A model generated the notes under the pieces. The model worked only from the letters and a program-made list of their open reading frames with translations, ran no database searches and had not been told where the DNA came from. DNA of 64,000 nucleotides, taken from NCBI GenBank assembly GCA_020002185.1, contig CM034537.1:71444763-71508762 (forward strand), given 5' to 3'. How positions within the stretch are numbered: position 1 is the stretch's first letter; the number at the start of each line of letters is the position of its first letter. This stretch comes from Paraescarpia echinospica (lineage: Eukaryota > Annelida > Polychaeta > Sabellida > Siboglinidae). This document shows, one piece after another, positions 1-8,914 of the stretch. The position numbers were made by a program, and so were the translations under genes.

Positions 1-290
1 CCCGCCGAACACTTAGTAACGATGAACATTTTGCTATAGGCCGTTGTTGGAGGCGCGAAGCCTTATTATTTACTCTGCTGTGGCATAAAGCCTCTTTACT
101 GTTTACCGTGGCATAAAGCCTTACTGTGGTGGTGATGTAGTAGTACGAGACTGCTTAATAAAACGTATGAAAATCAATTCCCGCCTCCTGTTGTTGTTGT
201 TGCCATCCAAAAAAAAAAAACACGCACGTCGCTGACATTCAATGCCTGTCCAACTGCTGCGCACAAAAAGAAACACTCCGGGAGCCGCTG

Positions 291-507
291 ACAGCCGAAA
301 TTTCTACTACAAAACGTAAACAAAAAAAACTTTGCCGCCGTATCCGGGCGCCACTGACAGGCGAACCGGGAGCCAGTAGCGGACAGCCGAAATTTCTACT
401 ACAAAACGTAAACAAAAACTTTGCCGCCGTATCCGGGCGCCCCTGACAGCCGAAATTTCTACTACAAAGCGTAAACAAAAAATTCGCCGCCGGGCGCCGC
501 TGACAGG
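291..507. repeat. Three tandem subterminal repeats upstream of the polymerase
   Basis: A unit of about 65-90 bases starting ACAGCCGAAATTTCTACTAC and ending near a GGGCGCC...CTGACAG motif occurs three times, at about 291, 383 and 446, with indels between copies. A shorter GTGGCATAAAGCC duplication lies at 80-92 and 108-120. The rest of 1-690 shows no gene. Iterated subterminal repeats like these are a plausible site for replication or transcription control of the element; that role is inferred. Confidence 0.7.
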
Positions 508-685
508 CGAACTGCCAAACGTAAAACTATTCCTCGACGCTGCCACCTGTCGGCCACCACGTTGCTCCCCTGTCGCCACCTCGGCGGTCCACGGACGACG
601 GTGCCGCCACCTGACGGATAATATTACTGTACCAGGAGAAAACCGCCGTCGTTTAGAAAACCCCTAGTGGGCGTTAGGGCGGCCA

Positions 686-692
686 TATAAGG
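686..692 (+). promoter_or_regulatory. TATA-like box of the polymerase gene
   Basis: TATAAGG lies about 50 bases before the first ATG of the polymerase frame at 742, with no other ATG in between. The spacing fits an RNA polymerase II core promoter with a short leader. Similar A/T cores stand out in this GC-rich element upstream of - strand genes. Confidence 0.5.
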
Positions 693-741
693 GGCGTCGA
701 CGCGCCTCGTCGTAGTTAATAGCGCGCCGCCTAGACCGACG

Positions 742-3700
742 ATGCACGTGTGTCCGAAATGCGATCGATCGTTCGTCCGTCTTTTTCATTTGTCGAAGCA
801 TCTAAAAACATGCGGCAGCGATGAATACGTATGCCCGAAATGCGATCGATCGTTCGCGCTGCGCGCCCAAATGTTGCGGCATCTGCGAATTTGCGGCGTC
901 GCCGCTGAGGTGTGTCCAAAATGCAATCGACCGTTCGACGGTCACGCCGATAGCCATTTATGTCGCGATGACGACGTCGTCGACGACGACCTACAGAGCG
1001 TCGTGCGCGACTACTGGGCGAGCATACGTACGTCTGTGGCGCGCGGACCCGTTCAATCTAGGTATAATTTCCATTTGTCCGGCCACGGGGATACGGCCGC
1101 GCACGAAGCCCAACTACGACTGATGTTCGAGGCGCAGACTCGGGCCTTTAAAATAAACTGATCGTACGGGTTTATTCTGCGGCACAGGGAGACGGGCCGA
1201 CTACGTTACTACCATTCTTCGTGTAACTGTTGCGGCCGCTATCTCGAGTCGCCCGTCCTCGTTTCCGACGCCGCGTCATTGGAACGCTTCCTCGACGCCA
1301 CCCGACAGCTCGACGTTCTGCAGTACGTGATCTCGCAGCGCCCCGACTCGGGGTGGATCGCCGAGTTGGTAACGAACGTTACGTACTTCCTCAACGCCAT
1401 CATCCACCATCCTATCGGATGCGCCCGTCAGCAGTCCCTCCCCGCCTATCTGCGCCACAACGCGGGGCTCGTCACCCTAGTGAACGATCGCAGAGGGCGT
1501 CCGTACGCCGACAACCTGTGCCTCTTCCGCTGTCTGGCGCTGCATCGGGGCGCCGACTTTCGCGCTGACGATTTGACGGCCGCCGCCTTAAGGCTCTACG
1601 CCGACTACGGCGACCAACCCTACTGCGCGTTCGCCGGCGTCCCGCTGAACGAACTCGACCGGGTGGAGGCGGCCTTCGAAACGAATGTGACCGTGTATCG
1701 GCTGTCGCCGGAGGACGCCACCGCCGAAGTGGTCCGCCGCTCCCTCCATCGCTACCCGACCACCATGAGCGTCAATCTGTTCGAAACGCACTATTCCTTC
1801 ATAGCCGACGTGTCGCTGTTCTGTCGTTCGTATCGATGCGGCAAGTGCGGCGATGCGCTGTGGCGCATCGCCAGTCGGCTGCGGCGTCACGAGGCGACGT
1901 GCGAGGGCGGCGTTCGCCACGTCTTTCCCGGCGGCGTCTACCATCCGACGCCGTCCGTGTTTCAGCAGCTGGAGGACGAGGGCGTCTACGTGGACGAACG
2001 CCTGCGCTACTATCCGTACAGGGCGACGTACGATTTTGAGTGCTTCTTCGACGATCACGATCTGCCGGCGGACAGCGCCAAATGCCGGTGGATCGCGCGA
2101 CACGAGCTACTCAGCGTGAGCGTCGCCTCGAACGTCCCCGGGCACGAGACGGCGCGCTGCTTCGTGACGTCCGGCGATTCGGGCGACCTCGCGAAGCGCC
2201 TGATCGACGCCCTGGAGGCCATGAGCGAGGCGGCGTGCGCGGCTCTGCGGCCGTCGTTCGACGCGACCTTCGAGGCGATCGACGCGCTCGACGCCGAATG
2301 GCGGGCGCACGCGACGGTGGCGGTGGCGGCGCGCGATAAGAGCCCGTACACGGTGCTCGGCGACCGTCTGTGGCAGCACCTGCGCCGCCTCCCCATCCTC
2401 GGCTTCAATTCGGGGAAGTACGACTTGAACGTCGTTAAGAAATATCTGACGCCCCTGTTCATGACCGACGAGGCGCAGAGCATCTCGTCGGCGTTCACGA
2501 TCAAGCTTCAGAACAACTTCATGTGCCTGGCGACGGCGACGCTCAAGTTCCTGGACATCACCAACTACCTGGCCCCCGGCGTCAGCTACGCCCGGTTTCT
2601 GAAGGCCTACGGCTGCGAGGCGATGAAGGGGCACTTCCCCTACGAGTACCTCGACGACCCGCGTAAACTGGCCGAGACCCGGCTGCCGCCGCGCGAGGCC
2701 TTCTACAGCCGCCTGAAGCGCGAAGGCATCTCGGCCGCCGAATACGAGGGTTGCGCGCGGGTATGGCGCGACGAGGGGATGACGACGCTGCGGGACTACC
2801 TCGTGTGGCATAACAATAGGGACGTAGCGCCGTTCCTGGAGGCCGTCGACAAGCAGTTCGCCTTCTATCGGCAGCGCCGAATCGACATGTTCAAGGACGC
2901 CATCAGCGTGCCGGGCCTGACGCTGCTGTATCTGTTCAACGATCTGCCGTCGTCGCTCCACTTCACGCTCTTCAATGAGTCGAACAAGGACCTGCACCGG
3001 CTCCTACAGTCGCAGGTCGTCGGCGGCCCCTCGATCATTTTCGCGCGCTATCACGAGGCCGGCGTGACCGCCCTTCGGCGCGAGGAGTACGGCGAGTCGG
3101 CGCGCCCCTGCCGCTCTATTGTCGGCTTCGACGCAAACGGCATCTACCTATGGGCGATCACGCAGGAGATGCCGACGGGGTGGTACACGCGCCGGCGAGC
3201 GGACAACGCCTTTCGGCCGGAGCGCGTACACCGCTACGGCCGCCTGGCCGTCGAGTGGCTGACGTGGGAGACGGCGCGTACGGGGGCTCACATACGTCAC
3301 CAGCTCAATGGGCGCGAGAAGCGCGTCGGCAAGTACCGGGTCGACGGCTGGTGTGGCGCCACGCGGACGGCGTACCAGTTCCAAGGGTGCTTCTTCCACG
3401 GCTGTCCGTGCACGGGGAGGGAGACGAACGCGGTGAACGGTAAGCCGATGAGCCAACTGTACGCCGAGACGGCCGCCGTCACAGACTACCTTCGCCGCTT
3501 CGTCGCAGTCGTCGAGATGTGGGAGTGCCAGTGGCGCGCGACGAGACCGCCGCCATCGCCGCCGCCGCGGAGCTGGACCGGCGACGGCGCCGTGACGCGG
3601 CCGACGATCCTGAAGGCCGTGCTCGACGGCACGCTGTTCGGTCTCGTCGAGTACGACATCGCCGTTCCGGCGGCGCTGCGCGACGCCTTCGCCGAGATGC

Positions 3701-4851
3701 AGCCGATCTTCAAGAACGCCTACATCGAGCGCGACGATCTCAGCCCGTTCATGCGTCGCTACGCCGAAACGCACGACCTCCTCGTCCGGCCTCAGCGCAC
3801 GCTCGTGGGGAGCTTCTTCGGCGTCAAGATTCTGCTCGCGACGCCGCTACTGCGGTGGTATCTGCGGCACGGCCTCGTCGTCGAGCGCGTCTACCAGATC
3901 GTCGAGTACGAGCCGGTCGCGTGCTTTCGCCGCTTCGGCGACACGGTCTCCGCCGCGCGACGCGCGGGCGACGACGACCCCGACAAGGCCATCATCGCCG
4001 ACACGTTTAAACTGCTCGGCAATAGTTCCTACGGGAAAACGATCACGCGCGTCGATCTGCACCGCAACATCAAGTTCTGCACGGCCGCCGGCGCCTCGAC
4101 GCTGATCAATAATCGTCGCTTCCGTCAGCTCGACGTCGTCGTCCCCGACGGTCTCTACGAGGTGGCGCTGAACAAGCGAACCGTCCTGTACGCGCTGCCC
4201 ATCCAGATCGGCTACTTCGTCTATCAGTACGCCAAACTGCGCATGCTGGAGTTTTATTACGACTTCATCGCCGCCTACATTCCGCGCCCCCTGTTCCAGT
4301 AATGCGCGATGGACACGGACTCGGCGTATTTGAGCTTCGCGGGGCGCCGACTCGACGAGCTCGTGGCGGCGGCCAAGCGCGAACACTACTTTCGACACCG
4401 CGGCGAGTGGTTCCCGTCGGAACACTGCGACGCGCACGCGGAGGCGTACTTGCGGTGCCGGCTCGCCGGCCGAGCGTGGGACGCGCCCGACGAGTGTTGC
4501 GCGCGTCGGCGCCGGTACGACAAGCGAACGCCGGGTCTCTTCAAAAAGGAATGGTCCGGACGCGGAATCGTCGCGCTCTGCAGCAAGACGTACTACTGTT
4601 TCGGCGGCGACGACGGCGGCGGCGACAAGTACAGTACGAAGGGGCTGAGCAAGCGTCAGAACGACGTCGACAAGGACGCCTTCCTCGACGTGCTGCGCCA
4701 CCAAAGGAGCGGCGGCGGACGGAACCGCGGCTTCCAAGTGAAGGAGTCGTCCGTGCTGACGTACGTTCAGGAGCGCGCGGCGTTGAGCTACTTCTACGCC
4801 AAACGGCGCGTGCTCGACGACGGCGTCACCACGGCGCCGATACTCGTATAA
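742..4851 (+). pseudogene. Protein-primed family B DNA polymerase, two in-frame stops
   Basis: One reading frame of about 1,370 codons, interrupted by TGA at 1159-1161 and TAA at 4300-4302 with no change of frame. The N-terminus has three C2H2-like knuckles (CPKCDRSF twice, then CPKCNRPF). Exonuclease motifs follow: YDFECF near residue 430, NSGKYDLN near 556 and NNRDVAPF near 691. Polymerase motif A (DANGIYLW, about 797), a CFFHGCPC cysteine cluster (about 883), motif B (KLLGNSSYGK, about 1090) and motif C (DTDSAY, about 1191) are all present. This order is that of DNA_pol_B_2 polymerases of Mavericks and adintoviruses, which replicate linear DNA from a protein primer. The TGA falls just after the zinc-finger part; the TAA lies three codons before the catalytic DTDS. 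Decay is the simplest reading, though such a long frame with only two stops implies recent loss or, less likely, readthrough. Confidence 0.9.
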
Positions 4852-4854
4852 CGA

Positions 4855-5080
4855 GGGACCTCCCTCCCTCCCTACCCCCTAGGGGTAGGGACCTACCTAG
4901 GGGTAGGGACCCCTACTAGGGGTAGAGACCCCCCCCTACCTAGGGGACTATGTATGTATGCGTACGAATAAAAATGCGAACACTCGGTACTAGGGTAGGG
5001 ACCCCTACCTAGGGACTATGTATGTATGCGTGCGAATAAAAATGCGAACACTCGGTACAGTTTTCATCGTTTTATTTAAC
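4855..5080. repeat. Intergenic tandem repeats with polyadenylation signals
   Basis: The 385-base gap between polymerase and protease holds a run of CTAGGGGTAGGGACC units (about 4,870-4,945 and 4,991-5,014). It also has a duplicated ~42-base block with ACTATGTATGTATGCG...AATAAAAATGCG (about 4,948-4,989 and 5,015-5,058). Each block contains AATAAA on the + strand (4967-4972 and 5035-5040), suited to the polymerase mRNA. TTTATT at 5071-5076 gives AATAAA on the - strand for the opposing cluster. Bases 5,081-5,236 show nothing recognisable. Confidence 0.65.
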
Positions 5081-5236
5081 TTCGGTAATAGCAAGCGATA
5101 GCGCGATAATACAACCTCACTACTTCGGTCTTGCCTGCCTAGCGCAGCGAGGAGCCCGCGACCAGCGGGTCCGACAAAGTCGGTTCGGATTCTCGGTCGT
5201 CTAATAATAACAACAACAAGCGATAATAGGCAGCGT

Positions 5237-5686
5237 TCAATGAGGCTTTAGCCAGTCGAATACGAGACAGTCGTTGGCCACCCTATCGGGGCCGAACAGG
5301 CACTGGAAGCCGCTTAGCGGCATTCCGCGGCACCGTAAGAGCAGGTAGGTGACGCAATATTGTCCGCACACGTTAGATACGCCGCTCTGCAGTCGCTTGT
5401 CGTTGTGCGTCCACGAGTCGCAGTTGCGGTTCAGGAAGTCGCGGAAGTCGGCGTGCAGCGGCGGACGGCCGTACGAATCGAAGTACTCGCCTCGCCGGTC
5501 GGCGCCCACGTAGACGGCCACCCAGTGCTCTCCCGGTTCGTCGCCGTCGTCGGTGTTGCACACGAACGCCGTCGGGTAGGCGGTGAGCCGCCGCCCCGGC
5601 AGCTCGTCTTTGGGCACGACGCCGACGACGATGTTTTTAGTGTACGCGTCGATCGCCAGGCGACGCATCAGCTGAAACGTGTCCAT
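5237..5686 (-). CDS. Adenain-like cysteine protease (capsid maturation)
   Basis: 149 residues beginning at ATG 5686. The family processes capsid and core precursors in adenoviruses and in Maverick/adintovirus elements. The catalytic pattern is visible in order: His54 in GEHWVAVY, the acid Asp70 in YFDSYG, the oxyanion Gln109 and nucleophile Cys111 in NVCGQYC, then a hydrophobic stretch TYLLLRC. The length is short for adenain but normal for element-encoded versions. It is the last gene of the - strand cluster: its ATG begins one base after the hexon stop codon (TGAGATG), so the two are probably co-expressed. The gene is open and all key residues are present. Confidence 0.88.
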   Translation of the reverse strand: MDTFQLMRRLAIDAYTKNIVVGVVPKDELPGRRLTAYPTAFVCNTDDGDEPGEHWVAVYVGADRRGEYFDSYGRPPLHADFRDFLNRNCDSWTHNDKRLQSGVSNVCGQYCVTYLLLRCRGMPLSGFQCLFGPDRVANDCLVFDWLKPH

Positions 5687-5687
5687 C

Positions 5688-6989
5688 TCAGAAGTCGTAC
5701 ACGACGTTCCGGTTCTTGTCGATTTCGAGCACCGTCTCGAACTCCCCGTACACGACGACGTTCACCGTCCGGGCGAACGCGAGCGCGAAGTGGATCTCGG
5801 CGCGCAGGTTCCCCGTACGCACGACGTTGAAGTGTTCGCCGTCGCAGCAGTCGGACGACAGGTCGAAGCCGAATATGGTGTAGCCGCTGCCGAACTCGCC
5901 GCGCGTCACATCGAACCCCTCGTCCTCGTATGCCTTCCCCGTCGCGGCGAACAGGTTCATATAGCTTCGGATGTACCGCCGATGCGCGAAGTCCGGCTGC
6001 AGCGGCTTGCTCGGCACCTGGCGTCCGTCGACGTAGAGGGCGAAGAAGTTTATGTCGTTGTGCTTCGCGTTGAACGGGTTTTTATCGTAGGCCCCGTTGT
6101 AGGCGTCGTTGTCGATCAGGCACATGAACACGCGTCTCGGGAGCGTCCCCAGATAGACGTTCTCGTGCGTGTGCGACATCGTACCCTGCGGTATCGAGAA
6201 CACCTTGCAGTCGACGCGGCGCATCGGATACTTGGCCGTCCCGTGCGTCAGCTCCTTGATGTGGCCGAGCTGGACGGCCGGGTTCAACTTGACCTTGCGC
6301 GCCTGCAGGTAGGCCTCCAGCAGAACGGTCTTGAACCCCGGATCGACGACGTCGCCCATGAGTGCGAAGGCGTCCTTGCTTCGCACCAGTCGTATCTTCA
6401 GGTCGACGCCGTTCACCAGGCACCGGTTCTGCATGAGCACGTCGACGTGCAGGCGCCCTATCATGTCGAACTCGCGGCTATCGTGTACGAAATCGTGCCG
6501 ATGCGCGAACCCGCCGTTGTTGTTGTTGGTCGCCTCCATGCGCCCGGCGTTGTCCTTGCACCACAGGTCGGCCTCGAGCTGCGACTTTTTGGCGTCGGGC
6601 CCGTAACTGAGCAGGGTCTCGAGGTAGGCCCGAAACGGGTACGTATTCGACGACGGCGTCACGAGCGTGCCGTTCAGCGTCACGTCGACCTGACTGAACA
6701 TCGAATGCAGGAAATTGTTGACGGGCGCCACGACGCTGTCGTTCGCGAGCGCGGTACCGTCCCCCTTCACCACCTTGGCGCGCACGTACAGTCTAACGGA
6801 CGACAGGTCCAGATAGTCATCTCCGGATCCCGGAATGAGAAACTCGATAGGGCCGCCAGCGTCGAGGGCCGTCAGCGGCTGGTGATCGATCCACTGGCCG
6901 CTCTCAATGCTCGTCTGCGTCGTCGGCACGCTGAACAGGTCCAGTTCGGACTTTACGCCCTCGCACGACTGTCGATGCACGAACGCCAT
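5688..6989 (-). CDS. Hexon-like major capsid protein (double jelly-roll)
   Basis: 433 residues from ATG 6987-6989. The start MAFVHRQSCEG and the following SELDLFSVP...TQTSIE segment are what I remember from a widespread invertebrate family usually deposited under the name F54H12.2-like. Maverick and adintovirus studies treat such proteins as the major capsid protein. The size suits two stacked jelly rolls (PRD1 P3-type coat proteins are of similar length). There is no signal peptide or membrane segment. The C-terminal half is matched by the truncated copy at 49,094-49,933, including GRLHVD, NDAYNGSYAKNP-like and EFETVLEIDK blocks. Assignment as hexon rather than penton rests on length and on the smaller jelly-roll candidate at 7,480-8,325. 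The gene is intact. Confidence 0.85.
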   Translation of the reverse strand: MAFVHRQSCEGVKSELDLFSVPTTQTSIESGQWIDHQPLTALDAGGPIEFLIPGSGDDYLDLSSVRLYVRAKVVKGDGTALANDSVVAPVNNFLHSMFSQVDVTLNGTLVTPSSNTYPFRAYLETLLSYGPDAKKSQLEADLWCKDNAGRMEATNNNNGGFAHRHDFVHDSREFDMIGRLHVDVLMQNRCLVNGVDLKIRLVRSKDAFALMGDVVDPGFKTVLLEAYLQARKVKLNPAVQLGHIKELTHGTAKYPMRRVDCKVFSIPQGTMSHTHENVYLGTLPRRVFMCLIDNDAYNGAYDKNPFNAKHNDINFFALYVDGRQVPSKPLQPDFAHRRYIRSYMNLFAATGKAYEDEGFDVTRGEFGSGYTIFGFDLSSDCCDGEHFNVVRTGNLRAEIHFALAFARTVNVVVYGEFETVLEIDKNRNVVYDF

Positions 6990-7053
6990 CCTACTACGTC
7001 TGCTTCGTTCGACGGCGCCTCCGCTTACTGTCCGGCGCCGCCTTGCCGGTCGG

Positions 7054-7062
7054 CCTTATGTA
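7054..7062 (-). promoter_or_regulatory. TATA-like box upstream of the hexon gene
   Basis: On the - strand TACATAAGG lies about 65 bases before the hexon ATG at 6989, resembling the TATAAGG in front of the polymerase. It sits in the only sizeable gap (80 bases) in this part of the cluster, so the hexon may have its own transcript start. Confidence 0.35.
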
Positions 7063-7069
7063 GCTACTA

Positions 7070-7477
7070 CTACGCGGGAAATACGTCGTCGCTCGGCCTC
7101 TTTCGACGGCGCCTCTTCTTGCTGGCCGTCGCCGGCTTGCCGGGCGGCTTTATGCGTCGTCGTCGCTTTTTCGGCGGCGGCGGGGGGCCATTCAGCAGCC
7201 CGTCGAGAAGGTCGGCGCCCGCCTCCCTCGCTCGCCTCTTTACCGCCTGTTTCAGATTGCCGCCGGCGACGACGTCCTGCGCCACGCGCACGCCCGTCTT
7301 GAGCGCGCGCTTTCCCAGCGCCATGGCCGCTCTCTTGATAAGCGGCATGGCACTTCGAAACAGGCTGCCGAAGAGATTACCCAGTCCGTGACCTCGCTGC
7401 GCTCGGGCGCCTACGAACACCGGCAGGCCACCGCCGACCTGCCGCGTGTAGTAGTCCTCGTACACGTTTCGCGTCAT
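7070..7477 (-). CDS. Basic virion core / membrane-active minor protein
   Basis: 135 residues starting two bases after the penton-like stop codon. Residues 12-35 contain QVGGGLPVF and a Gly-rich GHGLGNLFGSLF segment, followed by a helix rich in Ala, Leu and Lys. The last third is extremely basic with PPPPPKKRRRR and KKRRRRKRP clusters, resembling DNA-condensing or nuclear-targeting tails. Position between the two capsid genes and this composition match the conserved minor virion protein of Maverick and adintovirus elements that has been compared with adenovirus pX and protein VI. The VGGG sequence resembles adenain cleavage sites, so maturation by the neighbouring protease is plausible but inferred. 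Confidence 0.6.
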   Translation of the reverse strand: MTRNVYEDYYTRQVGGGLPVFVGARAQRGHGLGNLFGSLFRSAMPLIKRAAMALGKRALKTGVRVAQDVVAGGNLKQAVKRRAREAGADLLDGLLNGPPPPPKKRRRRIKPPGKPATASKKRRRRKRPSDDVFPA

Positions 7478-7479
7478 CG

Positions 7480-8325
7480 TCAGAACAGTTTCGACTTGCG
7501 GCGTCGGACGTGAAGCGTCGTCACGACTTTTCCGTTCTCAAATGGTATCGACTGACCGAGGTCGTCTCTTATATCTATCTCAATCGAATCGAATTGGCGC
7601 CGCAGGAGCGGCGCGTGTTGGACGCGGTCGAAGATGTTCGATACGATGCTGCCGTTCAAACCGTGGACGGGGACGGCTCGGATGAGGGGGGCAAATACGT
7701 CGCCGACGATGCGCGTCTCCACGATGTCCGTGTACACGAACAGGGTGTCGACGCCGCCGCTCAGGTCCACCGGGTGGTCCGCCTCGCACTCGAACATGTA
7801 CCCCGGGGGCAGGGAGCCGCCGTCCGCGGGCGTCCCGTAACTCGCGATATAGTCCGACTCGAAGCCTAGTATCTGTTTCAGGCGCCCGTCCCGCCGCATG
7901 TTAATTTCGACGCCCGGCGATAGAAGCAACGTCATCCGATTAGTGATGGCGCTGTACACTATTCGAACCTTGACCGTGTCGGTGCTCAGTTTCGTCAACG
8001 CCTCGTTGATTTTGCGCATCAGCTTTTTGGCGTTGCTGTAAAAGCCGTGCGGAATGTTGGCCTGTCGGGCAATTTTTCCCCCGTCCTCGGTGGTGAAAAA
8101 GCCCACCTCCCCCCTCTCGCACGCCACGAAGAAGTAGGAGTCCACCGGCCTCACATTGTACCAGCTATGCGTGTACTGTAGCGACACCAGCCCGCATTCC
8201 CACTCCCCCGACAGGTCGACGCGCTGCGGCAGAATCGTCGTGTACTGCGTCAACGTGTTTTCGGGGTGCGCCTTCATAGACGCGTTGCTCGGCAACGTGA
8301 CGTAAAAGTCAGACGACGACGCCAT
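7480..8325 (-). CDS. Penton-like minor capsid protein (single jelly-roll)
   Basis: 281 residues from ATG 8323-8325. The start is MASSSDFYVTLPSNASM, followed by NTLTQYTTILP and LSGEWECGLVSLQY. This pattern is typical of the second conserved capsid protein of Mavericks, the vertex (penton) component with a single jelly roll. The length fits that role and is well below that of the hexon. Its start lies inside the end of the upstream membrane-protein gene (17-base overlap) and its TGA lies two bases before the next ATG. No break is visible. The gene has no counterpart in the second family at 48-64 kb, where its expected place is occupied by a tetranucleotide repeat. Confidence 0.8.
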   Translation of the reverse strand: MASSSDFYVTLPSNASMKAHPENTLTQYTTILPQRVDLSGEWECGLVSLQYTHSWYNVRPVDSYFFVACERGEVGFFTTEDGGKIARQANIPHGFYSNAKKLMRKINEALTKLSTDTVKVRIVYSAITNRMTLLLSPGVEINMRRDGRLKQILGFESDYIASYGTPADGGSLPPGYMFECEADHPVDLSGGVDTLFVYTDIVETRIVGDVFAPLIRAVPVHGLNGSIVSNIFDRVQHAPLLRRQFDSIEIDIRDDLGQSIPFENGKVVTTLHVRRRKSKLF

Positions 8326-8635
8326 CGCGCCTCCTCATAGACGGACTCGGCAGTAAGTAGCCGAGGCAACTACTCAGCAGCGCCGTCCACAGGTTGGAGT
8401 CGCCCGTGCCGCGCGTTAGATTGTATATACTGACGACGATCACCGTGCACAGGACGACGATCTGGCACAGGAAGACGATCTCGGCCTTAGGGCATTCGTT
8501 GCCGCAGAGACGCCAAGGAACGCTCGTGACGGAGGAGGCGTCGACGGCATCGGGCGCACCCACAGAGACGCATGAGTCGTCGGCGGGTGTAGCGACAAAT
8601 GCGCCTGAGTCGACGGCGGTGGGCGGCTTCTGCAT
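8309..8635 (-). CDS. Small membrane protein preceding the penton gene
   Basis: 108 residues from ATG 8633-8635. A Ser/Asp-rich N-terminal half is followed by CPKAEIVF, a strong hydrophobic segment at about residues 53-71, and a conserved-looking end with LWTALLSSCLGYLLPSPS. I recall the same PKAEIVF...SSCLGYLLP pattern from other metazoan Maverick elements, which supports a real gene. Its biochemical role is unknown; a membrane-anchored virion or assembly protein is a guess. It overlaps the penton start by 17 bases. Confidence 0.65.
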   Translation of the reverse strand: MQKPPTAVDSGAFVATPADDSCVSVGAPDAVDASSVTSVPWRLCGNECPKAEIVFLCQIVVLCTVIVVSIYNLTRGTGDSNLWTALLSSCLGYLLPSPSMRRRDGVVV

Positions 8636-8914
8636 TGGCTGCTACTGCTGCTGCTGCTGCTGTCGTCTCGTCCGTACACATCGCGCTACTGCCGTCCGAC
8701 GCTACGGCGTCGTTCCTTTATCCGCGCAGGCACACCATAGAGCGAGTTCGTCGACGGGCGTGGGGGCGACGGTGGTGTTGATGGCGCGGCCCTCTTCTCC
8801 TCTGCAGTCTACTAATACAGCACGGTCCCCTTACAAAAAAAAACGAAAAGCCGTTGCACAGCCCCGCCTCGTGCAGTCGCCAGCACCCCGCGTGGCGCAT
8901 CCAACGCGTCGTCA

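Noticed and set aside
1159..1161. Alternative genetic code or selenocysteine at TGA
   Set aside because: A single TGA opposite a Leu codon in the relative; no SECIS-like structure noticed, and normal stops end all other genes.
2107..2997. Long - strand frames opposite the polymerase, and the 570-codon + strand frame opposite the hexon (5,679-7,391)
   Set aside because: High GC removes stops; codon pattern and homology support the other strand.
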